The notes below the pieces were generated by a model that was not told the origin of the DNA, ran no database searches, and was given only the letters and a program-made list of their open reading frames with translations. This document shows positions 56,232 to 64,000 of a stretch of 64,000 bases of DNA, piece after piece; position 1 is the stretch's first letter; the number at the start of each line of letters is the position of its first letter. The DNA is from Janthinobacterium lividum (GTDB taxonomy: Bacteria; Pseudomonadota; Gammaproteobacteria; Burkholderiales; Burkholderiaceae_D). The stretch spans positions 5,518,001 through 5,582,000 of the forward strand of contig NZ_CP139976.1 in assembly GCF_034424625.1 (NCBI RefSeq), written 5' to 3'. The translations under genes were made by a program, and so were the position numbers.

Positions 56232-57791
56232 TTATTGCTTCAGCAAACCACCCAGCAACGCGGCCACCTTCTGCTTCGGCTTGGCCGCGACAGGCGCCAT
56301 GCTGGCGGCAGCCGGGGCTGCGGCCTTGGCAGGCTCATATGGCTTCAAGAACCAGGGATCGGCCTTTTCGCGGCGGGCGCCAGGACCAAAGGCGGGACGC
56401 GCACCGCGCTCGGCGGAACGACTGTCGCGGCTGCTGTCGCCAGCATGGCGGCTCTCCGGGGCGCGCGCGGGACGCGCCTCGCCACCTTCGCTGCGGCGCG
56501 GCGGACGGCGCTCGCTGTCGCTGCTGCGGGCGGGCGCGGGGTTGAAGCCCGTCAATTCACCGCGCTTGATGCTTTGCTTGATGAGTTTCTCGATGTCGGC
56601 CAGCAAGCGCTCGTCTTTATCCGAGTAGATCGAAATGGCGTCGCCCGAGGCGCCGGCGCGGCCCGTGCGGCCGATGCGGTGCACATAATCTTCCGCGTTG
56701 TACGGCAAGTCGAAGTTGATGACGCAAGGCAAATCGGAAATATCCAGGCCGCGCGCCGCCACGTCGGTGGCGACCAGCACGTCGATCTCGCCCTTCTTGA
56801 ACGCTTCCAGCGCCGCCATGCGCTCCTGCTGGCTCTTGTCGCCGTGAATCGCCGTGGCGCTCATGCCTTCCTGTTCCAGCACGCGGGCCAGGCGCGAGGC
56901 GCCGATCTTGGTATTCGAGAATACGATGACCTGCTTCAGGTCGCGTTGGCGCAGAAGATGGGCGACCAGGGCATGCTTCTGGTCTTCCGTCACTTTATAG
57001 ACCACTTGCGTGACCTTGTCGGCCGTCTGGTTGCTGCGCGCCACTTCGATCGTCAACGGATCGTTAAGGAACGTGGCAGCCAGCTTCTTGATTTCTGGCG
57101 AGAACGTGGCCGAGAACATCAGGTTCTGGCGTTGCTTCGGCAGCAAGTTGATGATGCGCTGCAAGTCCGGCAGGAAGCCCATGTCCAGCATGCGGTCGGC
57201 CTCATCCATGACCAGCATCTGCACCTGGCTCAGGCTGATGTTCTTTTGCTCGATATGGTCGAGCAAGCGGCCCGGCGTGGCGATGACGATTTCCACGCCG
57301 CCACGCAGGATGACGGTTTGCGGCTTCATGTCCATGCCGCCGAAGACGACGGTCGAGCGCAGCGGCGTGTGCTTGGCGTAAGCCTTGACGTTTTCGGCCA
57401 CCTGCACCGCCAGCTCACGGGTCGGCGTCAGGATCAGCGCGCGCACCGGGTGGCGTGCCGGCGACATGCTGCTGCTGGCATGCGCCATCAGCAACTGGAT
57501 GATCGGCAAGGAAAAGCCTGCCGTCTTGCCGGTGCCCGTTTGTGCGGCACCCATCACATCGCGGCCTTGCAGCACCACGGGGATCGCTTGTTCCTGGATC
57601 GGTGTCGGATGGGTGTAGCCTTGGTCGGTCAGTGCGCGCTGGATTTCAGGCGCGAGGCCAAAGTCGGCAAAAGTCAGGCTGGGAGCAGCGGATGCGGCAG
57701 GTGCTGGTGCAGGCGCAGGCGCAGCGGCGACGGGCGCCGCTTCAAGGGCAATCGCCGGGCTGGGCGTAGGAGTCGATTCGGTTTCAGACAT
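56232..57791 (-). CDS. rhlE: DEAD-box ATP-dependent RNA helicase (RhlE-like)
   Basis: 519 residues from the ATG at 57791. After an Ala/Pro-rich N-terminal leader (residues 5-38), the Q-motif region FADFGLAPEIQRALTDQGYTHPTPIQEQAIP is followed by motif I AQTGTGKT, PTRELAVQV, TPGRLLDH, motif II MDEADRMLD, motif III SATF, and motif VI HRIGRTGRAG. The C-terminal tail of about 100 residues is rich in Arg, Ser, Glu and Pro, as in RhlE-type helicases that act on ribosome assembly and RNA decay. Confidence 0.93.
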   Translation of the reverse strand: MSETESTPTPSPAIALEAAPVAAAPAPAPAPAASAAPSLTFADFGLAPEIQRALTDQGYTHPTPIQEQAIPVVLQGRDVMGAAQTGTGKTAGFSLPIIQLLMAHASSSMSPARHPVRALILTPTRELAVQVAENVKAYAKHTPLRSTVVFGGMDMKPQTVILRGGVEIVIATPGRLLDHIEQKNISLSQVQMLVMDEADRMLDMGFLPDLQRIINLLPKQRQNLMFSATFSPEIKKLAATFLNDPLTIEVARSNQTADKVTQVVYKVTEDQKHALVAHLLRQRDLKQVIVFSNTKIGASRLARVLEQEGMSATAIHGDKSQQERMAALEAFKKGEIDVLVATDVAARGLDISDLPCVINFDLPYNAEDYVHRIGRTGRAGASGDAISIYSDKDERLLADIEKLIKQSIKRGELTGFNPAPARSSDSERRPPRRSEGGEARPARAPESRHAGDSSRDSRSAERGARPAFGPGARREKADPWFLKPYEPAKAAAPAAASMAPVAAKPKQKVAALLGGLLKQ

Positions 57792-58109
57792 AAATTTTCT
57801 GGTGTGCCTCCGCACTGCGGAAGCCATGCTTTCTCAATAAACAACATTTCGGGGCACAGACAGCTCCGTCTTGCAAGCCATGGATCATTGTTCTTGCGGC
57901 ACCTCCGTGCTCCGGGACATGCTGTATGGCGTATGCGGGAGCGTCGAAGAGATGTGCTGCGATGGCGGCGGAGATCGCGCCGGCGGAACATCGCGCGCAG
58001 AAGATACAATATCAGTGCTGTAAACGATACCCTAATTCACCGCAACTGTACACGGAAACCGTGATTTTTGAGCAAAAAGCGTTCCAGCAACGGCACGCCG
58101 GGATGCCGT
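57792..58109. other. Divergent intergenic region between rhlE and the small CxxC gene
   Basis: About 320 bases. It contains the likely 5' untranslated leader of rhlE with an imperfect direct repeat (about 57807-57830 and 57901-57922), the first copy including the hairpin TCCGC-ACT-GCGGA. A -10-like TACAAT lies near 58004 on the plus strand without a -35. No gene seen. Confidence 0.4.
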
Positions 58110-58385
58110 ATGATGGCAACTGCGATGCCAGCTCCGATGCCTCTTCCGCCGCCCCCTGCCCTCACCATGCCCACCCCGACTTTACCCCACGATCCGCAAC
58201 CGCAAGCGCCCAGCAAACCGGGCAATGACGAGTGTTGCCACAGCGGTTGCACCTTTTGCGTACTGGAAATGTACCAGGAAGACCTGGCCGCCTACGAAGA
58301 GGCCCTGAGGGCGTGGCAACAGCGCCAGCAAGCCGCTACCGCGCCCGCCACTAAGGGCGTCAAAAAACCGCGCAAGCGCGCTTAA
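58110..58385 (+). CDS. Small oxidoreductase-like domain protein (cysteine motif)
   Basis: 91 residues from the ATG at 58110; a TTG at 58068 and an ATG at 58113 are alternatives. After a Pro-rich start, ECCHSGCTFCVLEMYQEDLAAYEEALRAW matches the oxidoreductase-like N-terminal motif (CCxSGCxxCVxDxYxxEL) found in small bacterial and larger eukaryotic proteins. The tail is basic (KGVKKPRKRA). Probably metal- or redox-active, but no reaction is known to me. Its stop is adjacent to the converging chemoreceptor stop. Confidence 0.75.
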   Translation: MMATAMPAPMPLPPPPALTMPTPTLPHDPQPQAPSKPGNDECCHSGCTFCVLEMYQEDLAAYEEALRAWQQRQQAATAPATKGVKKPRKRA

Positions 58386-60059
58386 TCAAAAGCTTTCCCA
58401 CTCATCCACTGGCGCCGTGTCGGCCAATTGACGCGGCGCCGCTGCCGGCGTCACGGCGGCCGGCGCCTTGACGAGGACTGGCGCGCGCGGCCGGGTTGCG
58501 GCGGCACTGGCCACGCCGAGCTTGAAGATGCTGACCACTTCACTCAGACTGGCGGCCTGCTCCTGCATCGATTCAGCCGCTGCTGCCGCCTCTTCCACCA
58601 GGGCCGCATTTTGCTGCGTCACCTGGTCCATCTGGGCGATGGCCTGGTTAACCTGCTCGATACCGGCGCTCTGCTCGCTGCTGGCTGCCGTGATCTCGCT
58701 CATGATATCCGTCACGCGGGTGATGCTGGCCACGATGTCATCCATCGTGCGGCCCGCCTGGTCCACCAGTTTTGACCCCGCCTCGACTTTCTCGACCGAA
58801 TCGCCGATCAGGACCTTGATATCCTTGGCAGCCGCGGCCGAGCGTTGCGCCAGGTTGCGCACTTCCGTGGCCACGACGGCAAAGCCGCGCCCCTGCTCGC
58901 CTGCGCGCGCCGCCTCGACGGCTGCATTCAGGGCCAGGATATTGGTCTGGAAAGCAATGCCGTCGATGACGGCGATGATGTCGACGATCTTGCGCGACGA
59001 GGCATTGATCGACGCCATCGTGCCCACCACTTCGCCGACGACCTTGCCGCCCTCGATGGCGATGCTCGACGAGGTCAGCGCCATGGTGTTGGCCTGGCGC
59101 GCATTGTCCGCATTCTGCTTCACGGTCGAGGTCAGCTCCTCCATCGACGAAGCCGTTTCTTCCAGCGAACTGGCCTGCTCTTCCGTGCGCGACGACAAAT
59201 CCTGGTTGCCGGCGGCAATCTGGCTCGACGCCGTGGCAATCGTATCGGTGCCGCTGCGCACCTGGCCCACCAGCTTTTGCAAGCTGGCATTCATGTCTTT
59301 CAGGGCTTGCATCAATTGCCCCGTTTCGTCTTGCGATTGCACAACGATATGCGCCGTCAAATCGCCAGCCGCCACCTGGCGCGCCACGCCGACGGCCTCG
59401 ATCAGCGGACGCGCCACGCTGCGCGCCACCCACAGCGCCAGCAGCATGCCGATGACGACGCTGCCCACCAGCAAGCCGATCAGGCTGGCACGCGAGGCCG
59501 CATACGTTGCATCGGCGCTGGCGCTCGAGCGCACGCCGCCATCCGTGTTAATCGACACCAGCTTATCGAGAGTCACCATCATGTCCGCCATGACCTTGGC
59601 GGACGGCCCCACGGCCAGCGCACGCGCCTCTTCCTTCTTCATCTCGCGCGACAGACTCAGCATGGTTGCATGCAGGCGCATGAATTCATCGTTGAGCGCC
59701 AGGAAGCGCTCGAATACTTGCTGCTCGCCCGGTTCGGAAATCAGGCTGCGGTACTTGTCGCCGTCCACCTTCAGCTTGGCCTGGGTTTCCGTCATGCGCG
59801 TTTCGTTCTGCGCCATGTCGGCATCCTGCGCGGCCAGCATGTGCGCCAGTTCCCAGCGGCGGAAATCGCTGACATCGCTGCGCATGGACATGGCCGCCAG
59901 CACGCTGGGCATCCAGTTGGCGGACAGGTCCGTCGACGCGGTGTTAATGCGCGCCATGGAAAAGATCGCCGACACGCCCAGCGCGGCCGTCAACAGCAGC
60001 ACGGCGCCAAACGACAAGATCAGCTTGGTGGCAATTTTCAGATCAAAAAACCATTTCAT
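58386..60059 (-). CDS. Methyl-accepting chemotaxis protein
   Basis: 557 residues from the ATG at 60059, with AAGGAAC upstream. TM1 (about 10-33), a four-helix-bundle periplasmic sensor, TM2 (about 190-212), HAMP, then the signalling domain with the hairpin [44 protein letters not shown]. The last five residues, EWESF, fit the CheR/CheB-tethering pentapeptide (xWxxF), connected by an Ala/Pro-rich linker, so it is a Tsr/Tar-like high-abundance type. Ligand unknown. No other chemotaxis genes nearby. Confidence 0.95.
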   Translation of the reverse strand: MKWFFDLKIATKLILSFGAVLLLTAALGVSAIFSMARINTASTDLSANWMPSVLAAMSMRSDVSDFRRWELAHMLAAQDADMAQNETRMTETQAKLKVDGDKYRSLISEPGEQQVFERFLALNDEFMRLHATMLSLSREMKKEEARALAVGPSAKVMADMMVTLDKLVSINTDGGVRSSASADATYAASRASLIGLLVGSVVIGMLLALWVARSVARPLIEAVGVARQVAAGDLTAHIVVQSQDETGQLMQALKDMNASLQKLVGQVRSGTDTIATASSQIAAGNQDLSSRTEEQASSLEETASSMEELTSTVKQNADNARQANTMALTSSSIAIEGGKVVGEVVGTMASINASSRKIVDIIAVIDGIAFQTNILALNAAVEAARAGEQGRGFAVVATEVRNLAQRSAAAAKDIKVLIGDSVEKVEAGSKLVDQAGRTMDDIVASITRVTDIMSEITAASSEQSAGIEQVNQAIAQMDQVTQQNAALVEEAAAAAESMQEQAASLSEVVSIFKLGVASAAATRPRAPVLVKAPAAVTPAAAPRQLADTAPVDEWESF

Positions 60060-60520
60060 GCGTTGCGTTCCTTCATTAGACGGGTAAACGGGACAAGATG
60101 GCCGCGCTCCGGCAAATGCACGGCGCGGGCAGTGAGGGCAGGCTGCAGCGGAAGTAAACAGTGATGGAGGGCAAGGACAGCAGCGCATCCCGAAACACCA
60201 GTCGAATTTCCGCAGCGCAACATCTTATCACCGTCGTACTGCAGCGCAGAGGGGTTTGATCAAGGTATGCGGCCAAAGTTCACGGGTAGCGGGCAAGGCG
60301 GCGTATTTTTTTCAGGCAACGTTGTTTCTACAGGGAAAAATGCAGCAGCAGGCGTAGGAGTCGGATGACACGAGGCAATGTTCCTAGCCTACATAAGCGC
60401 GTCGGCTCATCCGATGCCCGTCCGCGGCCCCTGGTCCTATAGTGGATACAAGATTCAGCACAACGCTAGCAAGCCAGAAAAGCAGCGCCATCCAACAAAA
60501 TCAGAAGACGAGGCCCTACC
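60060..60520. other. Divergent intergenic region, MCP to Crp/Fnr gene
   Basis: About 460 bases carrying both promoters. A TATAGT at about 60437-60442 could be the -10 of the Crp/Fnr gene, without a good -35. GGTGATAA on the minus strand near 60228 recalls a sigma-28 -10, but no TAAA is found at the right distance. No gene or repeat that I can support. Confidence 0.35.
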
Positions 60521-61327
60521 ATGTACAAAGCTTATAGCAACCTGACCCCAGCAACGAATAACCACGCCGCCGCCCAGCACAACTGGCAAGCCGCTCCCGC
60601 CACCCCGATGATCAGCATCACGGGCGCACAACAAAACGAATTGCTGCGCGCCTTGTCGCGCACCGATCTGGAGCGCCTGTTCTGCCAACTGGAATTGGTC
60701 GCTTTGCCTGCCGGCAAGCACCTGTTCGATTGCGGCGGCAAGATTGAATACACGTACTTCCCCACCAACGCCATCGTTTCCCTGTTGTATGTGATGGAAG
60801 ACGGCGCCACCACCGAGATCGCCGTCATCGGCCGCGAAGGCGTGGCTGGCGTGGTGCTGTACGAAGCCGAGCGCGCCACCTGCACGGCCATCGTGCAGAC
60901 GGCCGGCTACGGCTACCGCTTGAAAACAGCCTTCCTGCGCGAAGTGTTCAATGAAGGCGGCGCGCTGGCACAATTGCTGATGCGCTACACCAGCGCCATG
61001 TTCGCGCAAATGGCACAGAACGTGGTGGGCGGCCGTCATTGCAGCATCGAACAAAAACTGTGCCGCTGGCTCTTGGACCGCCTCGACCGTTCGCTGTCGA
61101 ACGAACTGAAGGTGACGCAAGACACCATGGCCAACATGCTGGGCGTACGCCGCGAAAGCGTCACCGTGACGGCCCGCAAACTGCAGGACGAAGGCTTGAT
61201 CCAGTACCGCCGCGGCACCGTCGAAGTGCTCGACCGCGAAGGCCTGGAAGCGGCCGCCGGCAATTGCTACAAGGCAGCGCGCGCCGGTTTTGAACAGTTC
61301 CGCAGCGGCATCAGCGCACACAATTAA
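60521..61327 (+). CDS. Crp/Fnr-family transcriptional regulator
   Basis: 268 residues. A cyclic-nucleotide-binding-like domain (ELVALPAGKHLFDCGGKIEYTYFPTNAIVSLLY, TEIAVIGREGVAG) is followed by a Crp-type helix-turn-helix (ELKVTQDTMANMLGVRRESVTVTARKLQDEGLIQYRRGTVEVLDREGLE). The ligand-binding pocket lacks a clear cAMP signature, and there is no Fnr-type N-terminal cysteine cluster. Similar Crp/Fnr proteins are common as stress or envelope regulators in this group. The extended N-terminus (about 30 residues) is Asn/Ala-rich. Confidence 0.9.
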   Translation: MYKAYSNLTPATNNHAAAQHNWQAAPATPMISITGAQQNELLRALSRTDLERLFCQLELVALPAGKHLFDCGGKIEYTYFPTNAIVSLLYVMEDGATTEIAVIGREGVAGVVLYEAERATCTAIVQTAGYGYRLKTAFLREVFNEGGALAQLLMRYTSAMFAQMAQNVVGGRHCSIEQKLCRWLLDRLDRSLSNELKVTQDTMANMLGVRRESVTVTARKLQDEGLIQYRRGTVEVLDREGLEAAAGNCYKAARAGFEQFRSGISAHN

Positions 61328-61395
61328 GCACCACGCTGGCAAACGGGCAGGCAAGCGGGTATCGTAGATATTCCTGACTACCCCGGAGACTGGCC

Positions 61396-62001
61396 ATGAA
61401 ACTGATCGGCATGCTCGACTCGCCCTATGTGCGCAGGGTCGCCATCTGTTTGCAACTGCAGGGAATTTCCTACGAGCACTTGCCGCTATCCGTGTTCCGC
61501 AACATGGATGCCGTGCGCGAGATCAACCCCGTCATCAAGGTGCCGACCCTGGTACTGGACGACGGGCAAGTGCTGATGGATTCCACCTTGATACTCCACT
61601 ATCTATCGCTGCTGCGTCCGGGCACCTCTGTCCCCGCCCTCGCCGACAGCGTGCGCGCGCTGCGCCTGACGGGCCTGGCGCTGGCCGCCTATGAAAAAGC
61701 CGTGCAAATCGTCTACGAACGCAAGCTGCGTCCGCTCGACAAGCAACATGCGCCGTGGCTGGAACGGGTCAGCATGCAGCTGCATGCCGCCTGGAACGCG
61801 CTGGAACAGGAATGCGCGCACCTGCCCCTGCCTGGCGAGACTGGCAGTATCGACCAGGCGGGCGTGACCATCGCCGTCGGCTGGAGCTTCGCCCAGCTGG
61901 AAACGCCCGATATCGTCAAACCCAGCGATTACCCGGCCATCCACGCCTACACGCGCTCGGCGGAAACCTTGCCCGCCTTCCAGGCCACGCCGCCAGTCTG
62001 A
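61396..62001 (+). CDS. Glutathione S-transferase family protein
   Basis: 201 residues. The thioredoxin-fold N-terminal domain reads MKLIGMLDSPYVRRVAICLQLQGISYEHLPLSVF with the glutathione-binding KVPTLVLDDGQVLMDSTLILHYL (cis-Pro and Asp-Ser). The all-helical C-terminal domain includes GVTIAVGWSFAQL (N-capping-box region). Ser or Tyr near residue 9 would activate glutathione. Substrate unknown; detoxification is likely. Followed by the converging GFA-family gene. Confidence 0.9.
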   Translation: MKLIGMLDSPYVRRVAICLQLQGISYEHLPLSVFRNMDAVREINPVIKVPTLVLDDGQVLMDSTLILHYLSLLRPGTSVPALADSVRALRLTGLALAAYEKAVQIVYERKLRPLDKQHAPWLERVSMQLHAAWNALEQECAHLPLPGETGSIDQAGVTIAVGWSFAQLETPDIVKPSDYPAIHAYTRSAETLPAFQATPPV

Positions 62002-62013
62002 CGCGCCGCAGGG

Positions 62014-62430
62014 CTATTTGCCTGCGCCGCCCGGCCCGGCTACAGCGGCGGCCGGATCGAAGTGCCACCAGCCCGGCCTGACATCGTCAAACGAGTGATA
62101 TTCGGGTGCAAAGGCCGCCTGGGCAGGATCGTCAAAACTGCCCACCAGCAAGGCCACCGTCGGCGCATCGTCGATGGCACCGATGGAACTGCCGCAAGCG
62201 GCACAGAAGGCCCGGCTGGAATATTCGGAAGAACGGTAGGTGGCAGGCACACCGGCCGACCCCGTCCAGCGCACTTGATCGCGCGCAAACTCCACCCACG
62301 CCACCGCCGGCGCGCCCGTGTGCTGCTGGCAATTTCGGCAGGAACAGCTGTGCGGATTGCCGCCCTCGCCTGTCACTTCAAAGCGCACGGCGCCACATAA
62401 ACAGCCGCCTGTTTGCACCACATTCTCCAT
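62014..62430 (-). CDS. GFA/CENP-V family zinc protein
   Basis: 138 residues from the ATG at 62430. The family's zinc cysteines are present: GGCLCGAVRFEV (Cys10, Cys12), SCSCRNCQQHTG (29, 31, 34) and AFCAACGSSIG (76, 79). Family members bind glutathione adducts or act in S-hydroxymethylglutathione chemistry; the exact reaction is not assigned. The long in-frame extension upstream to 63252 is antisense to the next gene and is not credible. It converges with the GST gene, 12 bases between stops. Confidence 0.9.
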   Translation of the reverse strand: MENVVQTGGCLCGAVRFEVTGEGGNPHSCSCRNCQQHTGAPAVAWVEFARDQVRWTGSAGVPATYRSSEYSSRAFCAACGSSIGAIDDAPTVALLVGSFDDPAQAAFAPEYHSFDDVRPGWWHFDPAAAVAGPGGAGK

Positions 62431-62550
62431 CGCGTCTCCTCGTTTGCATCGTTGCGTGCCCTGCCTGCAGATACGTACCCGGTACAATATTGCCATAAAC
62501 CCACCCTGGCGCAGCCCAAAGTGCGTGACGCCGGCACTATGAAAGAATGA

Positions 62551-63042
62551 ATGGAAGACATCAATTGCGAAGGCTTGCCGCACATCCGCGTACTGGCAGG
62601 CGAAAACACCAAGGGTCCCGTGTATGAAACCCTGCCTGCGCGCCAGATCGACGAGCACGTCTACGAACTGCTGGCCTCGCCCGGCCTGACCCTGAACCTG
62701 GCGCGCGGCGACATCGTCAACATTGCCAACCCGCTGGCCCCTGCCGAAGTACTGAAGCGCGGCGGTAACTTCTGCATCCAGATCTATGCCGACGACGTGT
62801 CGCAAGAGGCAGTGGACCAGCTCGAACGCGACGTGCAAAGCCAGTTGGGCGGCACGATGGATGGCCAGTACAAGGGCAACCTCACCTTCAGCGTACCGGG
62901 ACATCATGGCATCTACAACGTCAATGGCCCCTTCGACGCCTTCCGCACAGCGACGGGCGTGGAATGGTACTTCGCCAATATCTACGTCAACCTCGACGAC
63001 GACGATGATGAAACCTTGCTCAACTGGTGGGTGGATATGTAA
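62551..63042 (+). CDS. DUF4265-like protein, probably truncated by an in-frame stop
   Basis: 163 residues. ARQIDEHVYELLASPGLTLNLARGDIVNIANP followed by RGGNFCIQIYADDVSQEAVDQLERDVQSQLGG resembles DUF4265 proteins, whose role is unknown. The C-terminal half shows FANIYVNLDDDDDETLLNWWVDM and then TAA. The same frame continues with 48 coding-like residues to the next stop at 63189. Either the gene was cut by a nonsense mutation or two short genes lie in phase. Confidence in the frame is good, in the name moderate. Confidence 0.7.
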   Translation: MEDINCEGLPHIRVLAGENTKGPVYETLPARQIDEHVYELLASPGLTLNLARGDIVNIANPLAPAEVLKRGGNFCIQIYADDVSQEAVDQLERDVQSQLGGTMDGQYKGNLTFSVPGHHGIYNVNGPFDAFRTATGVEWYFANIYVNLDDDDDETLLNWWVDM

Positions 63043-63189
63043 ACCTATCAGAACCTGCGGCAGGGCAACCATGCGGCGCTCTTCATGCGCCAGGTACCTG
63101 GCGGCATTGAAATTTTCGGCCAAGGGCGCAATCACAAACCCGGCGCCCGCGTGATCTACTTCGGCCGTTCGGCGGCGGGCATCGGATGA
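63043..63189 (+). pseudogene. In-frame continuation of the DUF4265-like gene beyond a TAA
   Basis: Directly after the TAA at 63040-63042 the same frame reads TYQNLRQGNHAALFMRQVPG and on to FGRSAAGIG before TGA at 63187-63189. About three quarters of the third codon positions are G or C, as in the real genes here. It has no plausible independent start near its beginning, so it is best read as the detached C-terminus of the preceding gene. Confidence 0.5.
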
Positions 63190-63488
63190 AGCCGCTGGCA
63201 TTAGCCATGGAGGCCACGACGATGCGGCCCGCTGCCGCCGTTTCTTGCCCACAAGCGATTCCCTCGAGCTGGAACCTGCCCGCCGCCAGGTTCGACGGTG
63301 TGCGCATGCTGTCCCATCCGGCGAATCAGCCGCCGGCGACCGCCGAGGCCTTGCCTATCCTGGCTCCACCCAGCGAAGGGGCACGTGCCGGCACCGAGCG
63401 CTACCTGCGTATGGATTTACCAAGAGCCAAACAGTGCATCGCTGCCTTTGAACAGCGAACGAAAATGGTCAGGTTTCAGTGCAAATAG
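63186..63488 (+). CDS. Possible small protein, weakly supported
   Basis: A 100-residue frame whose ATG overlaps the TGA before it (ATGA). Pro/Ala-rich with no known motif; the last third (TERYLRMDLPRAKQCIAAFEQRTKMVRF) looks more protein-like. Third-position GC is moderate. It could be a chance frame in GC-rich DNA or a gene remnant. Confidence 0.25.
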   Translation: MKPLALAMEATTMRPAAAVSCPQAIPSSWNLPAARFDGVRMLSHPANQPPATAEALPILAPPSEGARAGTERYLRMDLPRAKQCIAAFEQRTKMVRFQCK

Positions 63489-63570
63489 ACGACTCGCTAG
63501 CACTCCTCAGCTCAACCGAACTCATCGCTACGTGCTACGATGCAAGACAAGTTCCTTTCCATGACACGCC

Positions 63571-64000
63571 ATGAAATACAAGCTATTCCTGTTTGACCTC
63601 GACGATACCCTGCTCGACTTCCGGGCGTCCGAAAAACGCTCGTTCCTGCACACTATGGACGAACTGGGCTTGCACGATGGCATCGACGCGCTGTTTTCCC
63701 AATACCAGGCGATCAACGTCGACCTGTGGAAACGTTTCGAAACGGGTGACGTGAGCAAGGACTTCCTGAAGGTGGAGCGCTTCCGCAAGACGTTTGCAAT
63801 GAACGGCATCGCCATCGACCCGGAACTGGCCAGCCGGCTGTATCTTGACTCCCTGCCGGACACGGTCGTGCTCATCGATGGCGCCAAACAAGTGTGCGAA
63901 ACCATGTCGCGCATCGGCGAAGTGGGCATCATCACCAATGGCGTCGAATCCATCCAGAACCGCCGCATCGCCGCCTCCGGCCTGAGCGACTGCATCTCCT
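63571..64000 (+). CDS. yjjG: YjjG-like HAD-family phosphatase, 3' end outside window
   Basis: 143 residues are visible and the gene runs off the right edge. Motif I FLFDLDDTLLDFRASEKRSF carries the nucleophile Asp9 and Asp11. The cap region SQYQAINVDLWKRFETGDVSK and motif II GIITNGVESIQNRRI closely follow YjjG, a nucleotidase that removes phosphate from pyrimidine and non-canonical nucleotides. The ATG at 63571 is preceded by another ATG at 63561 in a different frame; no strong ribosome binding site is seen. Confidence 0.88.
   Translation, partial: MKYKLFLFDLDDTLLDFRASEKRSFLHTMDELGLHDGIDALFSQYQAINVDLWKRFETGDVSKDFLKVERFRKTFAMNGIAIDPELASRLYLDSLPDTVVLIDGAKQVCETMSRIGEVGIITNGVESIQNRRIAASGLSDCIS

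Noticed and set aside
56079..58064. 661-residue plus-strand frame opposite rhlE
   Set aside because: Antisense shadow of the helicase gene; composition is dominated by Arg, His and Gly with no domain signal.
60150..60260. Sigma-28 (FliA) promoter for the chemoreceptor
   Set aside because: GGTGATAA resembles the -10, but no TAAA occurs 15 bases upstream.
62430..63252. Long minus-strand frame extending the GFA-family gene upstream
   Set aside because: It is antisense to the DUF4265-like gene, and the family start MENVVQTGGCLCG fits 62430; the extension has no known motif.
1..64000. tRNA or rRNA genes, CRISPR arrays, insertion sequences or prophage
   Set aside because: Looked for cloverleaf-like segments, spaced short repeats, transposase motifs and terminal inverted repeats by eye; found none I could support.

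Overview
The window is a GC-rich chromosomal segment from a betaproteobacterium, most likely an Oxalobacteraceae member close to Janthinobacterium. The reasons are the housekeeping gene order (yebC-purD, hemF-nadD-rsfS-rlmH-maf-rng), the strong GC bias at third codon positions and the protein styles. I assign this from gene content and memory of the group, not from a search. I see no rRNA, tRNA, CRISPR array or insertion sequence.

Layout. 1-2204: a secreted PhoD-type phosphatase running off the left edge. 2.3-4.5 kb: yebC and purD, closed by a strong terminator. 4.5-6.9 kb: a cluster of unrecognised membrane-anchored proteins, two of them tandem paralogues, with a truncated gene remnant between. 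7.0-11.9 kb: hemF-nadD-rsfS-rlmH-maf-rng, tightly packed. 11.9-14.5 kb: an AraC regulator with a LysE exporter, then two small hypothetical genes. 14.6-17.1 kb: a LacI-family repressor divergent from a malic enzyme gene, with two identical operators between them. 17.3-21.4 kb: lipopolysaccharide genes (O-antigen ligase-like, msbA, GT9 glycosyltransferase). 21.5-25.8 kb: two two-component systems, one FixLJ-like and one QseBC/PmrAB-like. The second is divergent from a MipA/OmpV outer-membrane protein, and four hexamers spaced exactly 11 bp lie between. 26.9-28.9 kb: a UspA-like protein, a VirK/YbjX protein and a small orphan. 28.9-33.6 kb: dnaE and trhO.

33.7-54.8 kb is a large surface-polysaccharide locus. 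On the plus strand is a three-gene GtrABC-like module (polyprenyl-phosphate sugar synthase, small flippase, polytopic GT-C-like transferase). On the minus strand, reading from 54.8 kb down to 36.5 kb, are two DegT aminotransferases, a FnlA-type dehydratase, a Wzx flippase, glycosyltransferases, an EpsG-type polymerase, a reductase/epimerase, an initiating sugar-phosphate transferase, a WbpM-type dehydratase, a Wzz-like chain-length protein, a GNAT protein and an AlgI/AlgJ O-acetylation pair. Together they describe Wzx/Wzy-dependent assembly of a glycan rich in 6-deoxy-amino sugars, O-acetylated in the periplasm and probably side-branched. One of the two paired aminotransferases has arginine in place of the PLP-binding lysine, the most unusual feature of the locus. 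An AT-rich stretch of about 1.35 kb without convincing genes precedes the locus.

56.2-64 kb: a DEAD-box RNA helicase, a small oxidoreductase-like protein, a chemoreceptor with a CheR-binding tail, a Crp/Fnr regulator, a glutathione S-transferase, a GFA-family protein, a DUF4265-like gene that seems cut short by an in-frame stop, and a YjjG-like HAD phosphatase running off the right edge.
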